Positions 32,810 through 40,412 of a DNA stretch of 64,000 nucleotides are shown one piece after another. Made by a program: the position numbers and the translations under genes. Every line of letters begins with the position of its first letter. Position 1 is the first letter of the stretch. Source of the DNA: UBA11051 sp964390495. Its GTDB lineage: Bacteria > Armatimonadota > Zipacnadia > Zipacnadales > UBA11051. The stretch lies in contig CAYMIN010000004.1 in the NCBI GenBank assembly GCA_964390495.1, positions 115,992-179,991 of the forward strand, in the 5' to 3' direction. The notes beneath the pieces were generated by a model. It ran no database searches. It saw nothing but the letters and a program-made list of their open reading frames with translations, and was not told the origin of the DNA.

Positions 32810-35800
32810 TCAGCGCGGCCAATTCCCCTGCTCGATATGTTTGAGCGCCGCCTCAGCAGCGCTGTCGGGCAGCAGATGATACCCGACATGCTGCGGGACC
32901 GACCAGGTGGCGCGGGTTATTGTGACCTCATCGGCCACGATCTTATACTTCCGGTCGGGTTCGAGGCCGGTGCTGTTGATGCGAACAACCTTGTTGACCG
33001 GGTCGGTACTCCAGTCGAGCTCGACGCCCTGGAGCAACGGCGGCTTGCCGAAAAGGGTTATCCAGCTTTGCAGGTATGCTTCGAACTCGGCTCCGGTCAT
33101 CTCGAAAGCCAGCAGCGCCTGCTGCCTCACGGGCGAGGCTACGTCGGCGTAGTAGAGCGGGCCTTCGGGAAGCGGCCTGCTGCTGCCATAGGGGTAGCGG
33201 TAGGCTATGTCGGCTGCGGTCTGGACATGGGTGGCTTCGAGCAGCAGTGTGTTCCAGTCGGTTTGATTGCCGGCCGGCACCTGGCAGACAACTTGCGGCG
33301 GCTGAAGCTGCCACTGCGCGTCGAAGTGGAGAGCGCCCGGCAATCCGGTTGCGGTCTCGCCGCCGGCTAATACCAGATCAGCGGAGAGACTGCGGAGGGT
33401 GCCTGCGCCGGTCTTGGGCTTCTGGCCGGGATCAGCAGCACCGACTACCACGACATAGTGCTGCGGATTCTCCGGGTTGGGGTAAATGAAGGCAGCGGAG
33501 GCCTCAGCGCCGGTGACGGAGATGTCACCGACGGTGAGACCGTCCGGCGCGAAATGGACAGGCAGCTTGGCGGCGAGGCGGGTGGTGATGCGATTGGCGC
33601 CGGGCCCGCCGAGCAGGATCAGGTTGCAGTCGCGAATGTCGTCGGCAGTGACTTCAGTATCGGCCTTAATCGGCCAGTTGGCCTCGGTATCGTGGATGTA
33701 GAACCACTTCTTGCGGGGCACGCCGATGCTGATTTGGTCGGCGAGCTCTTTGCCGGCCGCCGCGATTTCCGCACCGGCTTGCGTGCCGTACACGATGAGG
33801 GATTTCTCAAACATCCAGTCGCCGAGCGGGCCGGCCAGCTCCGGCGTCTTGAGGACATCGGCCTCAGCCGGCTCAATCTCCAGGCGCAGATTGTCGGCAT
33901 ACTCCATTTCCCTCTCATCGTCATTAAGCACGATGCGCACCGGCTGGCCCTTCTGCACTTGGCCGCCGGAGAGGTCAAGTGACAGCGCGCCGACGTTCTC
34001 GGTGTCGATTCTGATAGTGCGCAGGCCGGCGACACGGAGTTTGACCACAGCGGGAGAGCCGTAGTCAATCAAGCGGTCTAGCGTCATCCAGTAGGCGCGG
34101 GAGTAACGCGGCCGGGTGCAGACGAACTCGATATCCTTGGGATATTGCGGGGCCTCGGCGTCCAGCAGGCTTTGCATGAAGCGACGGTCACGGTAGCCGG
34201 CGCGTAAGTCATGGCCGGCGACGCGAATCTGCATGTGATAGCCGTTGCCGCCGAGATCGTTGAGGGCGCCGATCATGACCGGCCCGTTGGCATTGGCGGT
34301 GCGGGGATCATGGACGCCATGATAGGAATTGACGAGCATGTGGCGGACATTGGGCAGCTCACCGGCGTGCATGTAGCCGAAGGGGGCACAGGGCGCGGCT
34401 CCGGCAAATAGATGGGGTAGGTGAATGGCGTAATACCAAGCCGCCCTCCCGCCGCGCGAATAGCCGGTGATGTGGACGCGCTGCGGGTCCAGCCCGAAAT
34501 GCTGCTGAAGCTGGTCATAGACCTCCAGCAGGTCCACGTCGGCGAGCCAGCCGTGTTGGGTCGGCCCGGCCCGGCCATCAAGCCCGACGCAGAGCATCGG
34601 CCATTGAGTTATGGGCTTGTAGCCCAACTCGATCAGCGCGATGAGACTGTAGTAGTAGTGGGAGCTGGTACCGTGAATGGCGAACAAGGTTGGCCACTTC
34701 TGCGACTTGTCGAAGCCATCCGGCACGGTTAGCTCGTAGGGCTGGAGGGTGCCGTCAACCTTGGAGCGGTAGGCGCAGAGGAAGATGCCGGAGCGGCCGG
34801 CGAAATAGTCGCGGTTCTGCTCGAGGGCGTCAAGCATCCCCTCTAGCTGGACGGCCCAGTTGATCGGCCACCAGGGACGCCGCTCGCGAGTGTATGTCGA
34901 GGCCTTCTCCAGGGCTTCCGCGCCATGCCTGCCCAGCATGTAGAGTAGCAGTTCGGCACAATCGCGCTGGAAGGGGTATTTCAGTTGCCGATCGTCCAGC
35001 TTCGACAGTCGCTGTTGCCAGCCGGCCATCATCTGATCATACTCGGCTACGAAAACTCCGGCCACGTTAAAGGGCTGGCTTTGGAAGTTCTGGGTGTCAC
35101 CGCCGGCCTCGACCGTACCCGCCAGGCGATAGGTGCCGCAGGGCAGGCGCTCATCGAGGTCCATAGAGAACGGCTCGAGCAGGGGCTTGTCGGCGCCTAA
35201 GGTCACGCTTTTCATTGGTAACGCAGTGGCGTAGCTGCCGATGATTTCCACCGGCTCAAGCCGGCAGTGGACTTGAGCCCGGCCCTGCGGGTCGGTCGGG
35301 GCAAACCCGAACTGGCCCTCGAGGCGGTCGCCGGGACCGATGGTGAGAGTGCGCACAAAGCAGTCGAACGAGCCCGCCGGCATATCGGCGAAGCGGTCGA
35401 GCTGCGGATCAATCTCTACAGGCACCACCAGCGTATCTGCGACGGTCTCCCCGTTGAGCAGGCGGAAGCGCAAGGCACCCATCCCCGGCTCCGACATCTC
35501 GATTGCGCAGGCTAGGGGTTTCCCGATCTGCTCGGATACAAGCCGGTAAGTCGTGGCGGCACCCCGCTGCTTGCCGGTCAGTCCCTCGGCAACCAGTTGA
35601 GTCGGCATCGGGCCTTCGCCCTGCTTACTGACAGTAACGTGAGCGATGAACTTGCCGTGGTGAGGCGTGACAGGTACTTGCGGATCGGTGAGATAGTAAG
35701 CAGGAGCGGGTGTGGCTGCGGAGACGAAGTAGAGCCGGCCGGGGATGAAGTCGGTGCCCCAGCGAGAGCTGTGGGTGCGTGATTTGATATACAGCTCCAC

Positions 35801-36412
35801 GTCGAGGTCCCAGACATCGCCCAGGGCCGGCGGATCCGCCGCCAGGCCGGCGAAGGGGATGGCGAACTCGCCCCGCAAGCAGCCGTCGGCGACCTCGGCC
35901 TGGCCCTGTGGCTTGGGCAGGGCCTCATAATCCTTGGCGCGGTAATTGGACTTCCAACTGCTTATGCTGATGCTGCCGGAGCCGTCGGCTTTCAGCGATA
36001 CGTGGGGAGTGTCAATGTGATCGGGGCGCGGGTCTATGGTGAGATTCACGCGCCAGCCGGACGGTGCCGGTAGCTCCAGACCTGCGGGCGGCGGAGCGGT
36101 CTCGAAAAAGACGTAAATGTTATCACCGTCATGCAGCAAGCGGACCTCCATCGGCACCTCGGCGGTGTGATCGTGGTGGTCCTGGGGGTTGATCCACGCA
36201 TGTATCGGCCTGACCTGCTGCCACATCGGCTCATCGGCAGCAGCATCAAGTGTGGGCGCCTGGTCCACCCGCAGGCATTCTGCAGAGGCGGCGACCTCGC
36301 CGATCAGATCATCCGCCGGGTAGTTCTGCCATTCGGCTGCGGCCGGGATTGTCACCGCCACGATCAGGATCGTGAGAATCAAGCAGCCGAGACTCGCTGG
36401 TACACTTCGCAT
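32810..36412 (-). CDS. Secreted CBM9-like / esterase multi-domain protein
   Basis: A 1200-residue exported protein (signal peptide about 1-27). The N-terminal domain (about 45-235) resembles CBM9/DOMON modules ('APTLDAAADEPMWQQVRP', 'DNIYVFFETAPPP', 'GEFAIPFAGLAADPP'). A beta-rich middle leads to an alpha/beta hydrolase (about 560-800) with nucleophile Ser652 in 'ITGYSRGGRAAWYY', strand 'WPTLFAIHGTSSHYY' and a His-containing 'VAGHDLRAGYRDRRFM'. A final region (about 870-1100) with 'NLILLGGPGANRIT' resembles a C-terminal domain seen in secreted prolyl-oligopeptidase-like esterases. It probably removes ester groups from polysaccharides. It lies downstream of the heparinase-like gene at 36464 on the same strand (51 bp). 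Confidence 0.75.
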   Translation of the reverse strand: MRSVPASLGCLILTILIVAVTIPAAAEWQNYPADDLIGEVAASAECLRVDQAPTLDAAADEPMWQQVRPIHAWINPQDHHDHTAEVPMEVRLLHDGDNIYVFFETAPPPAGLELPAPSGWRVNLTIDPRPDHIDTPHVSLKADGSGSISISSWKSNYRAKDYEALPKPQGQAEVADGCLRGEFAIPFAGLAADPPALGDVWDLDVELYIKSRTHSSRWGTDFIPGRLYFVSAATPAPAYYLTDPQVPVTPHHGKFIAHVTVSKQGEGPMPTQLVAEGLTGKQRGAATTYRLVSEQIGKPLACAIEMSEPGMGALRFRLLNGETVADTLVVPVEIDPQLDRFADMPAGSFDCFVRTLTIGPGDRLEGQFGFAPTDPQGRAQVHCRLEPVEIIGSYATALPMKSVTLGADKPLLEPFSMDLDERLPCGTYRLAGTVEAGGDTQNFQSQPFNVAGVFVAEYDQMMAGWQQRLSKLDDRQLKYPFQRDCAELLLYMLGRHGAEALEKASTYTRERRPWWPINWAVQLEGMLDALEQNRDYFAGRSGIFLCAYRSKVDGTLQPYELTVPDGFDKSQKWPTLFAIHGTSSHYYYSLIALIELGYKPITQWPMLCVGLDGRAGPTQHGWLADVDLLEVYDQLQQHFGLDPQRVHITGYSRGGRAAWYYAIHLPHLFAGAAPCAPFGYMHAGELPNVRHMLVNSYHGVHDPRTANANGPVMIGALNDLGGNGYHMQIRVAGHDLRAGYRDRRFMQSLLDAEAPQYPKDIEFVCTRPRYSRAYWMTLDRLIDYGSPAVVKLRVAGLRTIRIDTENVGALSLDLSGGQVQKGQPVRIVLNDDEREMEYADNLRLEIEPAEADVLKTPELAGPLGDWMFEKSLIVYGTQAGAEIAAAGKELADQISIGVPRKKWFYIHDTEANWPIKADTEVTADDIRDCNLILLGGPGANRITTRLAAKLPVHFAPDGLTVGDISVTGAEASAAFIYPNPENPQHYVVVVGAADPGQKPKTGAGTLRSLSADLVLAGGETATGLPGALHFDAQWQLQPPQVVCQVPAGNQTDWNTLLLEATHVQTAADIAYRYPYGSSRPLPEGPLYYADVASPVRQQALLAFEMTGAEFEAYLQSWITLFGKPPLLQGVELDWSTDPVNKVVRINSTGLEPDRKYKIVADEVTITRATWSVPQHVGYHLLPDSAAEAALKHIEQGNWPR

Positions 36413-36440
36413 TGCATATCACTCCCTATGCATATTTAAC

Positions 36441-36453
36441 GGACGATTCGTCC
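36441..36453. promoter_or_regulatory. Perfect 13-bp palindrome between two secreted-protein genes
   Basis: GGACGATTCGTCC is a perfect 6-bp inverted repeat with a 1-nt centre, in the 51-bp gap between the heparinase-like stop (36464) and the esterase ATG (36412) on the minus strand. An AT-rich stretch follows in the direction of transcription. Operator or weak terminator; not decided. Confidence 0.35.
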
Positions 36454-36463
36454 TGGGCGGAGG

Positions 36464-39406
36464 CTATTCCTGCGCGGCCCACTCGAGGCCGGTGACGGCC
36501 AGTCCCTCAACCTTGAGGGTGACGCCGGCGGCTGCTATGCCCTCGCCGGTGCCGCATTCGATATAACGGACCTTGCGGCCGGCAGTGTCCAGCAGCACCC
36601 GGTCGCCGGACTTGAGAGTAGTGCCCTCAACCAGCAAGATGCTGGTGATTTTCCCCTCGGTATTGCGTCGGATTGCAGCTATCCGGCCATCGCAGGCGAA
36701 CTCGCCGAAGCTGGTCATAGTGCCCGGCGCGGCGGCGGCCATGATGATGTCAGTACCGTCATGGAGCGCTACCTGAAGGCCGCAGGCCTGGTCGGTAGTG
36801 AGGGTGGTGCCGTCTCTGGAGGCAGCCAGGAGGTCGGCAGTCGCCTCGCGGTTGCCATCGTTGGGATAGGGATACAGAACCGACACGACACCCGCCGGAA
36901 CTGTCCCATTGTACTCGAAGATGCCACAGTCGGTCGGCACCAGAGGCTTGCCGTAGCCGCCGGAGACGAAGCCCTGCCAGTACTTCTCTTCGGGCCGGGC
37001 GTCACCGTTGACAACACTGGCCTGCCACTGCTTGTCGCTTCTAGGCAGGATCAGCAGGCCGGCTTTCTCGGCGGTATTGCGAACCGCAGTGGCGTTGTCC
37101 ACGACTTGCCCCGAACTGGTAGGGGTGAAATGGAAGAGGAGCTGGAGGTTGTGCTCGGCCTCGGCAGCGGTCGGTTCGCCCTTCGGCTGGACGAGGTCAT
37201 AGACGACCCAGTAGGGCGTGCCGGTGTCCGGCTTCAAAAACAGGATACGACGCTCCTGTCTTACTGTGTTGTCGGTGGCCTGCCAATTACCTTCCTCGAA
37301 GGTCGCGTAGGGGCGGTCGTATTCAGTTTCCGCATAGTCGTAGCCTTCGGCTGCCAGCCAGTAGTTGTCACGGGGGCGATTGCCCCAGAGCCGCCAGCCT
37401 GCCATGACCTCGCCCGCGATGGGCTGGACTCTGTCCACCGTCTGGATATTCTGGTCCACCAGCATCAGGTTATGGCCACGAGTATGGGATAGGTAGTGGG
37501 CCCGCTCCGGCGCGGAGAACTCGTTGGGATAGCCGCCATCGCCCAGCAGCGTTGAGCCGTAAGCGCTGACCACGATGTGCATCTGGTCAGAATGGTTATG
37601 ACTGCCGGTGTTGCGACAGCCGTCGAAGACCAGATGCAGGTCCTGGGGCTGCCAGCCGCTACGCATGATCATGAAGCCGCACCAGTTGAAGTTCCGGGAT
37701 TCGGGCTCCGGCTTTTCCCCCTGCTTCCCAAAGCTGGTCAGGTACTGCAGATAAGGGTCCTCAGGATAGATTTTCAATGCCATCGCAGCATAGCCGGGGA
37801 CCTGCGGCTCGGCCGGGTCCACCTGCTTGCCGCCGCCGGCATCGTTGATCCAGGGGAACCCACCGTTGGGCTTGGTCATCCAGAGGTTGAAATCAAAGCG
37901 CGGCCTGAATTTCTCAAGCAACTCGCTGACGTCCTTGCCCTGTGCCTGGGCCAGTTGAGCCGCTGCCACATACAGACGGTGCCGGTAATAACATAGCTCG
38001 AAATACGCTCCATCCGGGAAAAACGACTCATCCATGAAGGTCAGATATGAATACAGCGAGTTCTCACTCATTTCTCTGATCTCGGTGAACTCCGGCAGCC
38101 AGTCACCCGCCTGCAGCAGCCACAGGTAGGTGTTGGGCGGCGCGTTCTGGCCGCCGAACACCGACTGCACGTACCTGGTCATGATTATGCACAGCTTCAT
38201 GGCCTCGATACGCTCGCGGTCGCTGATTTCAGGGCAGGCCGCCGTGGTCTTGAGTACCTCCCAGACCGCCTCGATCAGGCCATGGCGGACTCCCGAATTG
38301 CGGCTCCAACTATGAGCTGTGCTGGTTTGGCCCCACGAAGCTGGGGTGTAGTACTGGTTGGGGTAACCGCCCTTGATATAGTAATTGGCCACCTTGGGGA
38401 ATGGGCCCCAGATCTTGATCCAGCGGTTGACCAGGTCCATCGCCTTGCGGGCGAACTTGACCTCACCGGTGCTCCGGTATGCCTCAGCCAGTTGGCCGAG
38501 GTTGGGGTTGATGAACCAGCCGTACCAGCGGCGGCCGGGATAGTCGTAGATCTTGTGCCATTCATGGGGATCGGCGAAGCTGAATACGGTGGGCTCGATC
38601 TTGTGCTGCTCGGAGGTGCAATACTGTCCCTGGTGCGCCGGGTCCCAGGTCAGCCGCATCTTGTCCTCCAGGAGGAGCTCGGCAATCTCCGACGGTTCTT
38701 TGCCGGTGGGGGTCACGGGTTCGGAGGCGAAGGCACCTGATCGTGCTCCGCTGCCCTTGCGGGGATGTGTCTGCAAGTACTTCACCAGCTCCGCGCAGGC
38801 CCGGTCGTAGTCGCCGGCATCGGCGGCGGCGATTACCGGCCCCAAGTCGGGATAGTCGCGGTCCAGGCCCCCGAAAAACTCCTCGTCGCTCATCATGTAG
38901 TCAGGCCAGAAGAAAGGGGTCTGCTCCAGGACAACCTGGCCGATATAGAAGTTTTCGGCCCCGTGAGAGGCGACCTCGACGGTGATCTCGTCCCGGTTCA
39001 GGAATGGCAGCGGCTGGGTGGCCTCGCGCCACGCCAAGCCGCCCTGCTCTGCGCCTTTTACATAGGTGGCAAACCAGCCCTCGCGAACCGGGGGCAGGAC
39101 CTGAACAACGGCCCATTTCAGCTTCCCGTCGCCCGAGCCCAGCATCACCGTGAGGTTATAGAGGCCGTGGGATAGCTGGCCCTCGCCGCCGAACTGGATG
39201 GTGCTGCGGGCCCAGCCGCCGGATTCTTCGACTGCAATCGCCTGTCCGCTGGGAGTGCCCGCTAGCTCGACCAGCCGCGCGCCTTTGAGCTCGGTGAAAT
39301 CGGCCGGGGATAGAACCAGCCGGGGGGTTTCCGGCTGCTGTGCCCGGCAGGGAGCAACCATCATTGCCAGCAGTGCTACTGCCAGCAGCGGATAGATATG
39401 TCGCAT
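36464..39406 (-). CDS. Secreted heparinase II/III-like protein, paralogue A
   Basis: A 980-residue exported protein (signal peptide about 1-22). An N-terminal beta domain (about 25-170), a helical alginate-lyase-like region (about 280-560; 'WYGWFINPNLGQLAEAY', 'RKAMDLVNRWI') and a heparinase II/III beta-sandwich ('TGSHNHSDQMHIVVSAYG', His603 and His605; 'SHTRGHNLMLVDQ') are followed by a small C-terminal beta domain. It lacks the zinc ribbon of the two larger relatives. AAGGAGATAATTGCGC precedes the ATG. It is a clear paralogue of the gene at 40413, with stretches of nearly identical DNA. Likely a lyase for uronic-acid polysaccharide. Confidence 0.85.
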   Translation of the reverse strand: MRHIYPLLAVALLAMMVAPCRAQQPETPRLVLSPADFTELKGARLVELAGTPSGQAIAVEESGGWARSTIQFGGEGQLSHGLYNLTVMLGSGDGKLKWAVVQVLPPVREGWFATYVKGAEQGGLAWREATQPLPFLNRDEITVEVASHGAENFYIGQVVLEQTPFFWPDYMMSDEEFFGGLDRDYPDLGPVIAAADAGDYDRACAELVKYLQTHPRKGSGARSGAFASEPVTPTGKEPSEIAELLLEDKMRLTWDPAHQGQYCTSEQHKIEPTVFSFADPHEWHKIYDYPGRRWYGWFINPNLGQLAEAYRSTGEVKFARKAMDLVNRWIKIWGPFPKVANYYIKGGYPNQYYTPASWGQTSTAHSWSRNSGVRHGLIEAVWEVLKTTAACPEISDRERIEAMKLCIIMTRYVQSVFGGQNAPPNTYLWLLQAGDWLPEFTEIREMSENSLYSYLTFMDESFFPDGAYFELCYYRHRLYVAAAQLAQAQGKDVSELLEKFRPRFDFNLWMTKPNGGFPWINDAGGGKQVDPAEPQVPGYAAMALKIYPEDPYLQYLTSFGKQGEKPEPESRNFNWCGFMIMRSGWQPQDLHLVFDGCRNTGSHNHSDQMHIVVSAYGSTLLGDGGYPNEFSAPERAHYLSHTRGHNLMLVDQNIQTVDRVQPIAGEVMAGWRLWGNRPRDNYWLAAEGYDYAETEYDRPYATFEEGNWQATDNTVRQERRILFLKPDTGTPYWVVYDLVQPKGEPTAAEAEHNLQLLFHFTPTSSGQVVDNATAVRNTAEKAGLLILPRSDKQWQASVVNGDARPEEKYWQGFVSGGYGKPLVPTDCGIFEYNGTVPAGVVSVLYPYPNDGNREATADLLAASRDGTTLTTDQACGLQVALHDGTDIIMAAAAPGTMTSFGEFACDGRIAAIRRNTEGKITSILLVEGTTLKSGDRVLLDTAGRKVRYIECGTGEGIAAAGVTLKVEGLAVTGLEWAAQE
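36787..36925. repeat. 139-bp near-identical block shared with 40739-40877 (copy 1)
   Basis: Aligned by eye, this block differs from 40739-40877 at one position, and the last 115 bp are identical including third codon positions. It encodes the 'FEYNGTVPAGVVSVLYPYPN' region of paralogue A. Confidence 0.85.
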
Positions 39407-39561
39407 TGCGCAATTATCTCCTTCCGAAGTTCAGCAGGCATCAGTGCATCCCATGTGCGGGGGTCGGCGCAGTATCAGCCCTTACAGCAGGAAACACGTG
39501 CGCGGGCCGGCGACACTTGCGCCATCCCGCCGGCCTATCGGGGATATTCCTGCTACGGCTG

Positions 39562-40239
39562 TCAGTACTTCGGAGCGCCGTCTCGCTCCCAGCAGATGTC
39601 CTGTGGAACCAGAGTGAACTTCACCGGGCCAACATAGCCGCTACTGGGATCCTCGCTTATCTTGTGCCATTTGGCATGACCGTCGCAGAAAGCCATGTTT
39701 GCGCCCTCGTTGTGGCGCGCCGGGATGAACCGGGCCGCAGTATAGTTCTGCGTGCAGTACCAGTGATGCCAACTGGTGGTGTCGTCTCTGCTGTGAGTCC
39801 AGTCGGAGTCCGCTATCAATAGGGTCTCCGCCGGATACTTGAGCTCTGCGAGCTTGCCACCCCAATCACCAGGATGGAGATCCTGGTTGAGACCGTAGTT
39901 AAGATCGTCGGGGGCTCCGTAGCTCGACAGGTCCCATCCGGAGTTCTGACTCGGACAGGATAGTAGCTGCGTGTTCTTGATATAGGGCTCCAGCAACTGG
40001 TACCACCGCTTGTACCAGGTCGGTGCGGTCCAAGTCCCAATTGACCTCGGGACTATAGATTCGTCGTAGTCTTGGCCGTACATCATCGCCGCCAGACCCA
40101 ACTCCTTGACATTGCTGAGACAGCTTGTTTGTCGCGCCTTCTCGCGCGCCCGGGCGAACACAGGAAAGAGAATCGCCGCCAGAATCGCGATGATGGCGAT
40201 TACGACCAGCAATTCAATCAGCGTGAAGCCGCTTCGCAT
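39562..40239 (-). CDS. Type IV pilin-like / pseudopilin protein with DG-type C-terminus
   Basis: A 225-residue protein starting MRSGFTLIELLVVIAIIAIL, the class III prepilin signal (cleavage after Gly4, Glu at +5 of the mature chain) and N-terminal helix. The next residues 'FPVFARAREKARQTSC' are characteristic of pilin-like proteins in Armatimonadota. The C-terminal 'RHNEGANMAFCDGHAKW' is the H-x9-DG element of DUF1559-like proteins. Such proteins are processed by a prepilin peptidase and assemble in, or pass through, a pilus or type II secretion-like machine. GGAGGAGG seven nt upstream supports ATG 40239. It lies between the two heparinase-like paralogues on the same strand. Confidence 0.9.
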   Translation of the reverse strand: MRSGFTLIELLVVIAIIAILAAILFPVFARAREKARQTSCLSNVKELGLAAMMYGQDYDESIVPRSIGTWTAPTWYKRWYQLLEPYIKNTQLLSCPSQNSGWDLSSYGAPDDLNYGLNQDLHPGDWGGKLAELKYPAETLLIADSDWTHSRDDTTSWHHWYCTQNYTAARFIPARHNEGANMAFCDGHAKWHKISEDPSSGYVGPVKFTLVPQDICWERDGAPKY

Positions 40240-40412
40240 CACGACACCTCCTCCAGATTTCTGCACTATCTACAATGCTGCTGTTATGTTCGTCAGTGCA
40301 GTACGCCAATCCTGCCAACTTGACGGCCTGCTGTTGCTCGCTGAATGCCGCCATGTCCGGGCACTGCCCCACAGCGATTATCTCACGGACTTTGGCGAGA
40401 GCGCTTGAAACT

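Noticed and set aside
40240..40412. Promoter upstream of the first pseudopilin
   Set aside because: CTGACG-N18-TAGATA is too far from consensus to support.
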